Source: an uncultured Gammaproteobacteria bacterium (GTDB lineage: Bacteria > Pseudomonadota > Gammaproteobacteria > Arenicellales > CALHMG01). Taken from it: a stretch of 64,000 nt of DNA. Shown one piece after another: positions 11,818 through 21,869 of this stretch. The notes beneath the pieces are model-generated. The model was not told the origin of the DNA and ran no database searches. It saw only the letters and a program-made list of their open reading frames with translations. The first letter of the stretch is position 1. Each line of letters opens with the position of its first letter. Location: assembly GCA_938034705.1 (NCBI GenBank), contig CALHMG010000027.1, positions 1-64,000 on the forward strand, read 5' to 3'. The translations under genes were made by a program, and so were the position numbers.

Positions 11818-14319
11818 CTATTGGTCGATAACCTTACGCAGCGACGCCCAGGGTGGTGTTTCGACGACACTGCGCGTGGAAACGATACCTGCCGCGGCGA
11901 CCAGTAGTCCTCCGGCAACGAGTCCCGCAAGCCACAGCACCGGATCGATGGCGTAGTTGAGTTTGAGCGCAAATTTGCCGATCAGCCATCCGGTGAGCGT
12001 TGCCGCGAAAGCGCCGACCCCGCCGGCAATAACGCCGAGCGACGCAAATTCGGTCGCCAGGCTTGCGTTGAGCTGGCCGCGGCTGGCCCCGAGGGTCTTG
12101 AGTATGCCGACCTCTCGCTGGCGGTCGCGATACGTGGTGACAACGCTTGCGTAGAGCACGAGCAGTCCCGCTGCAATCGTAAAGACGAACAGGTACTGGA
12201 GCGCGCGGTTGAGCTGGTCCAGCAGTCGGCGGACCTGGGTGAGAACGGCGTCGACGTCAATGTCGGTCACGTTGGGAAACTCACGAACCAGGTTGCGAAG
12301 ATAGGTCGCGTTACTCTGGTCAACATGGACACTGGCGATGTAGCCGGGCGTCACGCCCGTAAGCGCACCGGGTGGTGTAACCAGAAAAAAGTTGGGCTTG
12401 AACGAATCCCAGTCCACGGTTCTCAGACTCGTCACTCTCAGGTCGAAAACCTGATCGGCGATGCGATACGAAAGCACGTCGCCCAGTTTGAATCCGAGGT
12501 CGCTGGCGTAGTCGGCCTCGACCGAGACCTGATCCTGCGCGTCGCCTTCTTTCCACCAGGTGCCGGCAATCAGTTCGTTGTCGTTGCCGATTTCAGATCT
12601 CACCGACAGGTTGGCGGCTCGCTGCATCATGCGCTTCGCAAAACCGTCCGGATAGTCGTCCGAACTCACCGACTGACCGTTGACCTGTTCCAGGCGAGCC
12701 CGGGTCATCGTTGCAAAGTTCACGACGCCAAGTTTTTCACGCGTTGCGAACTCGAGCAGCGCATCACGCTGGGTCGGCTTGACGCCGAGCAAAAAGTGGT
12801 TGGGCGTGTCTGGCGGAAGCCGACTTTCCCACAGCTCGAGCAAGTCTGTTCGTACAAATGTCAGAAGCAGCATCGCCATCACGCCCACTCCGAGAGCGGT
12901 GGTCTGCGCGATCATGGCGCCGCGGTTGCGGGTCAGGCTCGCGATGCCGTATCGCCACGACACGCCCGACCGTCTGCCGAGGTGCTTGACGCAGAACAGA
13001 AAGAACAGGCTGACCAGCGCGAGCAGCGCAAGGGTCGCCGCAACGCCGGCCAGCAGCCAGATTCCAAGTCGTACGTCGCGCGTGATCCAGAATATGAAGA
13101 CCATCAGCAATATCAACGCCAGCGCATAGCTCGCGATAATGCCTGGAGCCGGAGATCCGAGGTCGCGCTTGAGCACTCGAAGCGGCGCTACGGAGTGCAG
13201 TCGCAACAGCGCCGGCAGCGCGAATGCAATCACCGTCAGTACTCCGAGGGTGACGCCATAGACGACCGGCATGAGCGACGGCGCGGGCAGTTCGCCTGCG
13301 GTGAGTCCCGGCAGGATCTGAACGAGCGCACCCTGTCCCACAAAGCCCGTCAGAGATCCGATCAGGCTCGCGATCAGAGCGACGACAAACAGAACCATCA
13401 GATAAATCAGCAGCACCGTCTTTCTCGACGCACCGACGCTTCTCATCAACGCGGCGGCATCAAGCTGGCGCTCGGCATAGTGCTGGGCGCTGCGCGCAAT
13501 CGCCGCTCCCGCCAGCAGCACGCTGATCAACGCCGCAAGACTCAGGAATCGCTCTCCGCGTTCAATTGCCATGCCAAGTCGGGGACCCTGGCTGCCGGCG
13601 TCAATAAAGTTTGCGGCGGCGCCCAGTTGTTTCTTCACGTCACTGCGCCAGCGTGCCACGCCGTCAGCGCTGCCGCTGACGAGCAGGCGGTGTCTGGACA
13701 GGCTGCCTGGCTGCAGCAGATCAGTTGCCGCAAGATCTCCCCGATTCATCATCAACCTGGGCGCGATGGAAAAAAGCTGACCGCCTCGATCAGGCTCCAG
13801 CACTAGAATCGCCTCCAGCTTTAAAGACAGAGCACCGACATCGATGCTGTCACCTCGATGCACATCAAGCAGAGCTGCGAGTCGCGGGTCTACCCAGACG
13901 CTACCCGGTGAAGGACCGGTATCGCGCTCGACATCCGGTTCGCCGAGTTCGGGCGTTGTCCGGAGCTTTCCTCGTAACGGGTAAGCGGCGTCGACGGCCT
14001 TAACGGATGCCAGCGCGGTCGATTTTTCCGCGACAACAACGCTGCGTGTCGTCGTGAATCGTGACGTGTTCAGACCAAGCGCTCGGGCGGCATCCTCGAG
14101 CGCCTGCTCGGGTGGGAATGATGACGCCAGCACAAGATCTGCGCCAATGGCATCGCTGCCCGAGTTCTCGATTGCGCCACGCAGCCGATCGGTGAACGCG
14201 GTAACCGACACCGCACAAGCGACTGCGACGATGACCGATAGCGCCAGAACACGCAGATCACCGGAGTTAATGTCGCGCTTCAGCAATCGCACACCGGCGC
14301 GCACGACGGTGTTGCTCAT
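11818..14319 (-). CDS. ybbP: FtsX-like ABC transporter permease (YbbP type)
   Basis: 833 aa, FtsX-like repeats; next to YbbA-type ATPase and TesA. Confidence 0.85.
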   Translation of the reverse strand: MSNTVVRAGVRLLKRDINSGDLRVLALSVIVAVACAVSVTAFTDRLRGAIENSGSDAIGADLVLASSFPPEQALEDAARALGLNTSRFTTTRSVVVAEKSTALASVKAVDAAYPLRGKLRTTPELGEPDVERDTGPSPGSVWVDPRLAALLDVHRGDSIDVGALSLKLEAILVLEPDRGGQLFSIAPRLMMNRGDLAATDLLQPGSLSRHRLLVSGSADGVARWRSDVKKQLGAAANFIDAGSQGPRLGMAIERGERFLSLAALISVLLAGAAIARSAQHYAERQLDAAALMRSVGASRKTVLLIYLMVLFVVALIASLIGSLTGFVGQGALVQILPGLTAGELPAPSLMPVVYGVTLGVLTVIAFALPALLRLHSVAPLRVLKRDLGSPAPGIIASYALALILLMVFIFWITRDVRLGIWLLAGVAATLALLALVSLFFLFCVKHLGRRSGVSWRYGIASLTRNRGAMIAQTTALGVGVMAMLLLTFVRTDLLELWESRLPPDTPNHFLLGVKPTQRDALLEFATREKLGVVNFATMTRARLEQVNGQSVSSDDYPDGFAKRMMQRAANLSVRSEIGNDNELIAGTWWKEGDAQDQVSVEADYASDLGFKLGDVLSYRIADQVFDLRVTSLRTVDWDSFKPNFFLVTPPGALTGVTPGYIASVHVDQSNATYLRNLVREFPNVTDIDVDAVLTQVRRLLDQLNRALQYLFVFTIAAGLLVLYASVVTTYRDRQREVGILKTLGASRGQLNASLATEFASLGVIAGGVGAFAATLTGWLIGKFALKLNYAIDPVLWLAGLVAGGLLVAAAGIVSTRSVVETPPWASLRKVIDQ

Positions 14320-15017
14320 GCTCCGGTGACCTCTTTAAGTCGGCCCGCTTCAATCTCAAAGGTCCGATCACAGCGACTGGCGAGACGTGGATCGTGGGTC
14401 ACAATGAACAGCGTGGTTCCGCGATCGGTGTTGAGTTTCATCAACAGATCAATCACCGTTTCGCCGGTTGCCTGATCGAGGTTGCCGGTGGGTTCGTCCG
14501 CAAACAGCAGACTGGGTTCAGGCGCATAGGCTCGAGCGATGGCAACGCGTTGCTGTTCCCCACCTGAAAGCGCAGACGTGGTGTGCTGCATTCGATCAGC
14601 AAGGCCGACCGCGGTGAGGGCGTTGCGCGCAATGTCTTCAAGTTCCGAGGACGGTTTGCTCGATACGAGCTCCAGCGGCAACAGCACGTTCTCAAGCGCG
14701 TTGAGGCCGGCCAGCAGCTGAAAGTTCTGAAACACGAAACCGACCTTGCCTCGACGGGCCTGGGCTCGCCCGTCCTCGTCGAGTTGAGTCAGCGACTCAC
14801 CGCTCAGCATGACTTCACCCGACGTTGGCAGGTCGAGTCCGGCGAGCAGTCCGAGGAGCGTGGATTTGCCGGAACCCGACACCCCGACGACCGCCACGGT
14901 TTCACCGGCGAAAACATCGAGGCTGACGTGGTCGAGTATCGTAAGTTGGCGTTCGCCGGAGGCGACATGTTTGGTAAGTTCGCGCGCCCGAAGGATTGCT
15001 GTGGGAGAATGATCCAA
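14316..15017 (-). CDS. ybbA: ABC transporter ATP-binding protein (YbbA type); probable TTG start, ORF open to 15056
   Basis: Walker A GVSGSGKSTLL, signature LSGGEQQRVAIARA, Walker B LLFADEPTGNLD. Confidence 0.88.
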   Translation of the reverse strand: MDHSPTAILRARELTKHVASGERQLTILDHVSLDVFAGETVAVVGVSGSGKSTLLGLLAGLDLPTSGEVMLSGESLTQLDEDGRAQARRGKVGFVFQNFQLLAGLNALENVLLPLELVSSKPSSELEDIARNALTAVGLADRMQHTTSALSGGEQQRVAIARAYAPEPSLLFADEPTGNLDQATGETVIDLLMKLNTDRGTTLFIVTHDPRLASRCDRTFEIEAGRLKEVTGA

Positions 15018-15018
15018 T

Positions 15019-15759
15019 ATGAAAAACTCAATAGCTTCTTTGATTAAGGCCGCCAAAACCGGGCGATGTGTTCGTCGCGCAGCGGTCAGCGCCGGTCTGC
15101 AACTTATTGCGATGTTCGTATTCTGCGCGCTGCTGCCGGTTCACGTCAGTGCCAATGCGGTGGTCGCCGAACAAAAATCAGGTGCACCGAAAACAATCGT
15201 AGTCGTTGGCGACAGCCTCAGTGCAGCGTACGGCATCGATATCGAAGATGGTTGGGTTGCGTTGATCGGTAATCGTCTTGATGCACAGGACATCGACGTT
15301 GAGATTATCAACGCCAGCGTATCCGGCGATACCTCGACGGACGGCCTCGACAAGATGCCGGGAATTCTTGAGCGCCATACCCCGGACGTCGTCATCATTG
15401 AACTTGGCGGCAACGACGGGTTGCGCGGACAGCCGGTCGCCGCAATTCGCCGCAACCTGGAAGCCCTTGTCACGCTCAGTAAGGCCGCATCTGCAGAGGT
15501 CGTGCTTATTGGCATACGTCTGCCACCTAACTACGGACCACGTTATGTCGGCGATTTCGAGGCGGTGTATACGGAGCTTGCGGCGCTGCACGACGTATCA
15601 CTGGTGCCCTTTTTGCTGGAGGGGGTCGCCGGGGATGCCGCCCTGATGCAGGACGACGGGATACATCCGCGAGCCGGGGCACAGCCAAAAATCGTCGAAA
15701 ATGTGTGGCCTGTCCTGATCAAAGTTCTGACCAAAGTGACAAAAAAAGCTCAAAACTAG
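15019..15759 (+). CDS. tesA: Arylesterase / thioesterase TesA (SGNH hydrolase)
   Basis: VVVGDSLSAAYGI, ELGGNDGLRG, DGIHPRAGAQ; hydrophobic N-terminus. Confidence 0.92.
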   Translation: MKNSIASLIKAAKTGRCVRRAAVSAGLQLIAMFVFCALLPVHVSANAVVAEQKSGAPKTIVVVGDSLSAAYGIDIEDGWVALIGNRLDAQDIDVEIINASVSGDTSTDGLDKMPGILERHTPDVVIIELGGNDGLRGQPVAAIRRNLEALVTLSKAASAEVVLIGIRLPPNYGPRYVGDFEAVYTELAALHDVSLVPFLLEGVAGDAALMQDDGIHPRAGAQPKIVENVWPVLIKVLTKVTKKAQN

Positions 15760-15987
15760 CTATTTTCAGACATACGATGCGGCACCTACTGGTTATCGGG
15801 GCCGGATTCGCTTAATTTTCGCAGTGGGAGAAGGGCTGTCAGTTCTCGGTTGGCGCGCAGGCGACCACAACAACCTGAGCAAATCCGCGTCCACGGCGTT
15901 TATTCGTTCGCCGCTGCACGCCGGATCTGGGAGAGCAGTCGCTACGGTGCCGAGCGGCACCCTACAAAAGAGCCGTAAGGCCAATAC

Positions 15988-17346
15988 ATGGACGTATCAC
16001 TACGATTGTCATTTAGATTGAATATCGCCACCCGCTTTACAAAATTGCTCAGGTCATCGCTGACAGCATTCGCCGCAGTATTGCGCGTGCGCGCGGCGCT
16101 CGTGTTGCTGACGCTGCTGTTACCGTCGATTGCAAGCGCGGTGGTTGTCGACGAGATTCGTTTCGCCGGTAACGACAAGACCCAGCCGTCCACCATGCTG
16201 CAGGAAATCCTGATCAGCCCCGGTGATGAAGTCAGTGACGCGCAGATCGAGACAGCGCGACAGTCGATTATGGACCTCGGTCTGTTCAAGTCGGTCGAGA
16301 CAGATGTACGCGAGGAGAACGGTCGCAACATTCTGCGATTCACGATTAAGGAAAAGCACTACTGGTTTGTGCTCCCGCGACTGAGTCGAAGCGGTGACGG
16401 CGACATTTCCTACGGTGCGGCAATGCGCTTTCACAACGTGCGTGGCCGCAACCAGACGTTGATCATCGGCGCCAAACGAACCGAACTTACCGATGCCGAT
16501 CTCGCCGAGCGCGATGAAGTTACGGTGAGGTATACCAACCCGCGACTGTTCGGGTCTTCATTCGAGCTATCGACCCGCCTCAAGTATGAGCAATCCGAGT
16601 TGGATGACGTGCGCGGCGATCTGAGCGGTGAATACGCGCGAAATCTGGCCGAATTTCGCATTGGCGTCAGCCGCTGGTTCAAGCCAGGCCCAAGCCGCGG
16701 CTGGCGTGCGGGCATCGAGGCCACCCTGCGCGACTATGAGCATGTTCTCCTGAGTGGCGATCCCGGTCTGTATACGGACGCTACGGTTCTGTCTCTGTCA
16801 GCACTCCTCGAGTACTACGACGTCCAGGATCGACTCTACAGTCGCCGCGGTGTTCATTTCGGTTACGAGTTAATGGGGTCTTCGGATAACTTCGTGTCCG
16901 ATGCGAGCTACACGAGCCATACGCTGTTTTTTAAACGCTACATGCCCGTGGGCGACGTGGAACACACGAATCTGAACGTACAGTTGCGAGCAGGCTACGT
17001 TAACCGCACGGTGTTCGGTGACCTCGCTCACAGCCTCGGTGGCTCCTCCAGTCTGCGTGGTTTCGACCGCGAGTCCGTTGAAGGCAATGCCTTTATTCTT
17101 GCGAACGTTGAATATCTACGGCCGCTCTTTGGCAAACCCAACATTCGCGGCGTGCTCTTTGCCGACGTCGGCAATGCCTACGATACCGTTGACGACGTCG
17201 ATCTCGGCGACCTGCGCTACTCGCTCGGCATTGGTCTGCGGTGGCGACTCGAGTCTTTTGTCAAAACTGAACTGCGGCTGGACTTTGCCAAGGGTTTTGA
17301 CGACGGCGTGGAGAAAGTTTACGCCAGCACCAAAGCTACTTTCTGA
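15988..17346 (+). CDS. Omp85/BamA-family outer membrane protein with a single POTRA-like domain
   Basis: Signal peptide; VDEIRFAGNDKTQPSTMLQEILISPGDEVSDAQIETARQSIMDLGLFKSVE (POTRA); SSSLRGFDRESVEGN; C-terminal F. Confidence 0.85.
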   Translation: MDVSLRLSFRLNIATRFTKLLRSSLTAFAAVLRVRAALVLLTLLLPSIASAVVVDEIRFAGNDKTQPSTMLQEILISPGDEVSDAQIETARQSIMDLGLFKSVETDVREENGRNILRFTIKEKHYWFVLPRLSRSGDGDISYGAAMRFHNVRGRNQTLIIGAKRTELTDADLAERDEVTVRYTNPRLFGSSFELSTRLKYEQSELDDVRGDLSGEYARNLAEFRIGVSRWFKPGPSRGWRAGIEATLRDYEHVLLSGDPGLYTDATVLSLSALLEYYDVQDRLYSRRGVHFGYELMGSSDNFVSDASYTSHTLFFKRYMPVGDVEHTNLNVQLRAGYVNRTVFGDLAHSLGGSSSLRGFDRESVEGNAFILANVEYLRPLFGKPNIRGVLFADVGNAYDTVDDVDLGDLRYSLGIGLRWRLESFVKTELRLDFAKGFDDGVEKVYASTKATF

Positions 17347-17362
17347 TTTCGCCACTGCACCA

Positions 17363-17833
17363 ATGATTGACTTCAGCTTGATGTTCAAAAACCTGATTGT
17401 GGGTTCTTGTCCAAAGGGTATCGTTGATGTTGAGCGCCTGCACAATCAGCTCAAGGTGACGGCGGTGCTTAACCTCCAGACCGACGAAGACTTTGCGCAA
17501 TGGAGTGTCGACTGGCCGGGCATTGAAAATCACTACGCGATGCTTGGCATAGTTTGTACGAGAGTTCCCATTCTCGACTGGAACGAAGACGATCTGCGCA
17601 TTCATCTCAACAGCGCCGTCGACGCGCTCGACGCCCTGATTGAAGACGACCATCGTGTTTACGTTCACTGCACCGCCGGCATCGGACGAGCAGCCGCAAC
17701 AGTAATCGGGTATCTCGCCTGGGTTGAAGGTTACGGTTTTGACAAGGCGGTCGAGTACGTCACCTCACGGCGTAAGGTGCAACCTTATCTGGACACGATT
17801 GCTGACCTGGCGGCAGAGCATCAGACGGGCTGA
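17363..17833 (+). CDS. Dual-specificity phosphatase-like protein with SEX4/LSF2-type signature
   Basis: VYVHCTAGIGRAAAT active site (HCxxGxxR); LIVGSC...DLRIHLNSAV...WVEGY...PYLDTI; start trimmed from the 17018 ORF. Confidence 0.85.
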   Translation: MIDFSLMFKNLIVGSCPKGIVDVERLHNQLKVTAVLNLQTDEDFAQWSVDWPGIENHYAMLGIVCTRVPILDWNEDDLRIHLNSAVDALDALIEDDHRVYVHCTAGIGRAAATVIGYLAWVEGYGFDKAVEYVTSRRKVQPYLDTIADLAAEHQTG

Positions 17834-17941
17834 CCTGCAGCGCGCGATCTGGTCTAATCATCTTCAAGCACTCGCGCATAGATGTCTCGCGCAACGTGAC
17901 GTCTTCGACACCAGTCAATCTGCCACCAGCCTGCCGAGATC

Positions 17942-18649
17942 ATGCAACTGCCACCTCTTACACGCGGAAAAATTCTGCGACGATATAAACGATTTCTGTC
18001 GGACGTTGAACTTCCGGGAGGCGAAGTCGTGGTCGCGCACTGTCCAAACACCGGCGCGATGACCAGCTGCTGGGAACCTGGTGCGCCGGTTGAGCTGAGC
18101 CATTCCGACAATCCGAAGCGAAAGCTGCAGTGGACGCTCGAGCGTGTCGACATGGGACACGGCTGGGTCGGTATCAATACGGCCCGGGTCAACGCGGTGA
18201 TTGCCGAAGGCATTGACAATGGCGCCATCAAGGAGCTCACCGGCTATCGGGAGCTGCAGCGCGAGCCCAGGTTCGAGGCGCAGGGTCATCCCGGGTCCCG
18301 GTTCGACATGCTGCTGACCGAGGGCAACGCCAAGGACGCCTATGTCGAAGTGAAAAACGCGACGCTCCTGGTGGACAAAACCGTATGTTTTCCGGATGCG
18401 GTCACCGAGCGCGGAAAAAAACATCTCGAACTGCTGGAGATCGCCGTGACGCGGGGTTTCCGGGCGGCGATTGTGTTTGCGATCAACCGTCCTGAAGGTG
18501 ACTGGTTTGAACCGGCCTGGGACATTGATCAGAGCTATGCGCAAACGCTTGAACGCGTTGCGGACAACGGTGTTGAGGCGATTGTGGCGCGCCTTCGCCA
18601 CACGGCGACCGGAATAGAAGTTTCCGGCTCCAACGCCTGGGCCGGCTAA
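17942..18649 (+). CDS. sfsA: Sugar fermentation stimulation protein SfsA
   Basis: RGKILRRYKRFLSDVEL...VAHCPNTGAMTSCWEPG...INTARVNAVIAEGI; DAYVEVKNATLL. Confidence 0.93.
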   Translation: MQLPPLTRGKILRRYKRFLSDVELPGGEVVVAHCPNTGAMTSCWEPGAPVELSHSDNPKRKLQWTLERVDMGHGWVGINTARVNAVIAEGIDNGAIKELTGYRELQREPRFEAQGHPGSRFDMLLTEGNAKDAYVEVKNATLLVDKTVCFPDAVTERGKKHLELLEIAVTRGFRAAIVFAINRPEGDWFEPAWDIDQSYAQTLERVADNGVEAIVARLRHTATGIEVSGSNAWAG

Positions 18650-19374
18650 TGACGCAGCGCGAGGTTTTTGTCAGCTTTGAAAATGTCAGTCGCCATTTTG
18701 ATGAGGGCGGCCGCCAGCTCACGGTGTTACGCGACGCAACGTGCGAAATCTATCGCGGTGAAGTGGTGGCGCTGCTTGGACGAAGTGGCTCCGGCAAGTC
18801 GACGATGCTGAACCTTATTGCCGGCATTGATGTCTGTGACAGCGGGCGAATTACCGTTGGCGAGATGGTCCTTGACGACGTGACCGAGACCGCACGCACC
18901 CTCTTTCGTCGTCGTGAACTGGGATTCGTTTTTCAGTCCTTTAATCTCGTGCCTACATTGAAAGTTGGCGAGAATGTCGAACTGCCGCTCGCGTTGCTTA
19001 AGGTCGATGAACGAGAGCGCCAGGCACGAACACGTCACGCCCTGGCTGAAGTGGGCCTTGAAGACCGAGCGCAAGCGTTTCCCGAAAGTCTGTCGGGAGG
19101 TGAACGACAGCGTGTTGCCGTTGCGCGCGCGCTGATTCACAAACCGTCGCTGATTCTTGCTGACGAACCCACCGGCAATCTCGATGACGAGAATGCCAGC
19201 GGAGTTCTTGATCTCCTCGTTTCGATGAGTCGCGAGCGCGGCGCCACGCTCGTCATGGCAACGCATAGCGGCGATGCCGCCAACCGCGTTGACAGAATCC
19301 TGAGAATCGTTTCGGGACGCATCGAGCCCTGGGTTACAGAAAACGATTCAGCGGGTACGGAGCCAACCGGCTGA
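18649..19374 (+). CDS. ABC transporter ATP-binding protein (LolD/MacB type)
   Basis: GRSGSGKSTMLNLIAG, LSGGERQRVAVARA, LILADEPTGNLD. Confidence 0.9.
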   Translation: MTQREVFVSFENVSRHFDEGGRQLTVLRDATCEIYRGEVVALLGRSGSGKSTMLNLIAGIDVCDSGRITVGEMVLDDVTETARTLFRRRELGFVFQSFNLVPTLKVGENVELPLALLKVDERERQARTRHALAEVGLEDRAQAFPESLSGGERQRVAVARALIHKPSLILADEPTGNLDDENASGVLDLLVSMSRERGATLVMATHSGDAANRVDRILRIVSGRIEPWVTENDSAGTEPTG

Positions 19375-21869
19375 TGCTGCTTCGCGCAGGACTCCGCGAA
19401 CTTGTGCGGCGAAGAACCCAGGCGCTGCTCGCCTTTTGCGGCATTGCGGTGGGCGCCGCGGTCGTTGTTGCCGTCGACACCGCCTCAGACAGCGTGCGCC
19501 GCGGATTTGAAATTTCGTCCGACACCGTTAACGGCAGCGCAACGCACCATATTTCCGGGCGAGGTGGCGTCGTCGACGTTGCCGTCTACTCCAGGTTGCG
19601 TGCCGCCGGCCTTCCCGCGGTGCCGCTTGTGACCGGCCTTGTCACGCTAAACGGCGACCACACTTACAGAATCATTGGCATCGATGCGCTGGTCGACACG
19701 TCGATTCGATCCCACCTCGGTCGCACGGTGGACATCGGCGCGTTCGGCGACGGCGGTGAGCTTACGGTCACCATGACACCGGGTGCCGCGAGTGCTGCCG
19801 GGATCAAGGTAGGTGATTCGATCAACATTGACGCCGCGGGCCGATCGACGATCGCGCGTCTGGTGGCAACATTCGATCCGGGTGAGGACGTTTACGAGCA
19901 GGGACTCGCGACGAGCGTGATCGCCGACATCGCGCTCGCGCAGCATGTGCTCGGGATGAAGGGTCGACTGTCGCGCATCGATCTGGTCGCCAATGCAGAT
20001 GATCAGTTTCTGCGCGTGGTTGAGCGACTGTTGCCGCCCGGGGTCCAGCTGCTGAATGCGCAATCTCAGAGTGACGCGCAGCGTGACATGGTGCGATCCC
20101 TTGATACCAACCTTGCTGCACTTGGCCTGCTCGCGTTGCTGATAGGTGTTTTTCTCATCTACAACACGATGACTTTCTCGGTAGTGCGTCGGCGACAGAC
20201 CATTGGGATACTTCGTGCAATTGGCGCAACCCGGTGGAATATCGCCAGTCGTATCCTGCTTGAAGCCGCGCTGCTGGGTGCCGCGGCCAGCGCAACAGGG
20301 ATCGTACTTGGCCTGATACTGGCCAAGACACTGACCGCCCTGACGGCGCAGACGGTCAATGATTTGTACTTCGAAACCGAGGTGACAGCGATCTCCGTCG
20401 ACGGCCTGAATCTTGCAAAAGCCTGGATACTGGGCGTCCTGGCGACGGTTTTCGCGGCGATGCTGCCGGCGATTGAGGCAACCCGCACGGAACCCCGCGC
20501 CGCCCTGTCGCGCGCTGATCTGGAAACCCGCGCGGGTCGCTGGTCGCGCTGGGCGCTCGGCGTTGGCGTTGTCGCAATGTTCCTTTCGGTCTTGCTGTTG
20601 GTCGTGCCAGGCAACCTGCTGCTGCCGGCGTTTGCCGGTCTCTTCTTTCTGATCGTTGGTCTTGCGTTGATGATCCCGCTGCTCGTCCCAAGTCTGGTTC
20701 GTCTGGCGTTGCCGCTGATCAAGAAGATTGGCGGCTTTGATGCGTTGATGGGGGCGCGCTACATCATTCGATCGACTTCGCGGACCGGCGTGGCGGTCGC
20801 CGCCCTCGCGGTTGCGGTCAGCGCGACAATGGGCGTCGCGATAATGATTTCAAGCTTCAGACTTTCGCTGATCGACTGGCTGGAAACCCGTTTGCGCGCC
20901 GACGTCTACGTGACGGCTGATTCAGGTACGTCGCTGGACTCGTCTTTTGTTGATCGCGTGAAATCGATTGAAGGTGTCAGGAACGTTGGCTTTGGCAACT
21001 GGACATCACTGGCGTCGGACGCAGGTCCGATAACGGTGTTTGCCATCGCAACCACCGAGGATGGTTTTGCGAGTTATGTGAGAGCAGATGAGTCGCTGAA
21101 GGATCGATTTACGCAGTTTGGCAACGACAACGTCGTCTATATTTCAGAGCCCTTTGCGCACCGGCGCCAGCTGCAGGAAGGCGATCGACTCGCGCTGCCG
21201 ACCGATGCCGGCGAGTTGCGATTTTTGGTCGCCGGCGTCTACAAGGACTATCGGTCAGACCGGGGCATCGTCTTGATGTCTCGCGCGACGTGGCTGCGGC
21301 AGTTTAACGATCCGGCCATCAATGCTGTCGGCGTGGTGCTCGATGACCCTTCCCAGTCAACCCGGATAAAGGACGAAATCGCGCAACTGCCGTCGGACTC
21401 AGCCGCGTTTGAGGTGATCGCGAATCATGAAATTCGCGAGGCGTCGATAAAGATTTTTGATCGAACATTTGCCGTGACCAACGTCTTGCGACTGCTGGCC
21501 GTTATTGTGGCCGGCATCGGTATTGTGTCTGCACTGATGGCCCTGCAGTTTGAACGATCGCGTGATTTTGCGGTGCTGCGTGCGGTCGGTTTAACGCCGG
21601 GACAGGTTGCGAAAATCGCTTCTGTAGAAACACTCTGCATGGGAATCGCGAGCGGGCTCTTCGCCGTGCCACTCGGCATCCTGACAGCGTGGATTCTTGT
21701 GCACGTTGTCAATCGTCGCTCGTTTGGGTGGACGATGGATTTCCACGTGGACCCGGTCCTGATCCTGCAGGGAATCGCGCTCGCCGTTGGCGCGGCTCTC
21801 GCGGCCGGCATTCTGCCGACGCTTCGCGTGGTTCGTCAGACGCCTTCTGCGAGCTTGCGCAATGAGTAG
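19374..21869 (+). CDS. FtsX-like ABC transporter permease
   Basis: 831 aa; two FtsX-like blocks; start overlaps the upstream ATPase stop. Confidence 0.88.
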   Translation: MLLRAGLRELVRRRTQALLAFCGIAVGAAVVVAVDTASDSVRRGFEISSDTVNGSATHHISGRGGVVDVAVYSRLRAAGLPAVPLVTGLVTLNGDHTYRIIGIDALVDTSIRSHLGRTVDIGAFGDGGELTVTMTPGAASAAGIKVGDSINIDAAGRSTIARLVATFDPGEDVYEQGLATSVIADIALAQHVLGMKGRLSRIDLVANADDQFLRVVERLLPPGVQLLNAQSQSDAQRDMVRSLDTNLAALGLLALLIGVFLIYNTMTFSVVRRRQTIGILRAIGATRWNIASRILLEAALLGAAASATGIVLGLILAKTLTALTAQTVNDLYFETEVTAISVDGLNLAKAWILGVLATVFAAMLPAIEATRTEPRAALSRADLETRAGRWSRWALGVGVVAMFLSVLLLVVPGNLLLPAFAGLFFLIVGLALMIPLLVPSLVRLALPLIKKIGGFDALMGARYIIRSTSRTGVAVAALAVAVSATMGVAIMISSFRLSLIDWLETRLRADVYVTADSGTSLDSSFVDRVKSIEGVRNVGFGNWTSLASDAGPITVFAIATTEDGFASYVRADESLKDRFTQFGNDNVVYISEPFAHRRQLQEGDRLALPTDAGELRFLVAGVYKDYRSDRGIVLMSRATWLRQFNDPAINAVGVVLDDPSQSTRIKDEIAQLPSDSAAFEVIANHEIREASIKIFDRTFAVTNVLRLLAVIVAGIGIVSALMALQFERSRDFAVLRAVGLTPGQVAKIASVETLCMGIASGLFAVPLGILTAWILVHVVNRRSFGWTMDFHVDPVLILQGIALAVGAALAAGILPTLRVVRQTPSASLRNE

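Noticed and set aside
12325-13806. 493-aa + strand ORF opposite ybbP
   Set aside because: Translation is Arg/Gln/His-rich low-complexity without domain character, and the opposite strand encodes a clear FtsX permease
21740-21753. TTTCCACGTGGACC inside the ABC permease gene as another parS
   Set aside because: Two mismatches to GTTCCACGTGGAAC, inside coding sequence and far from the cluster; likely chance
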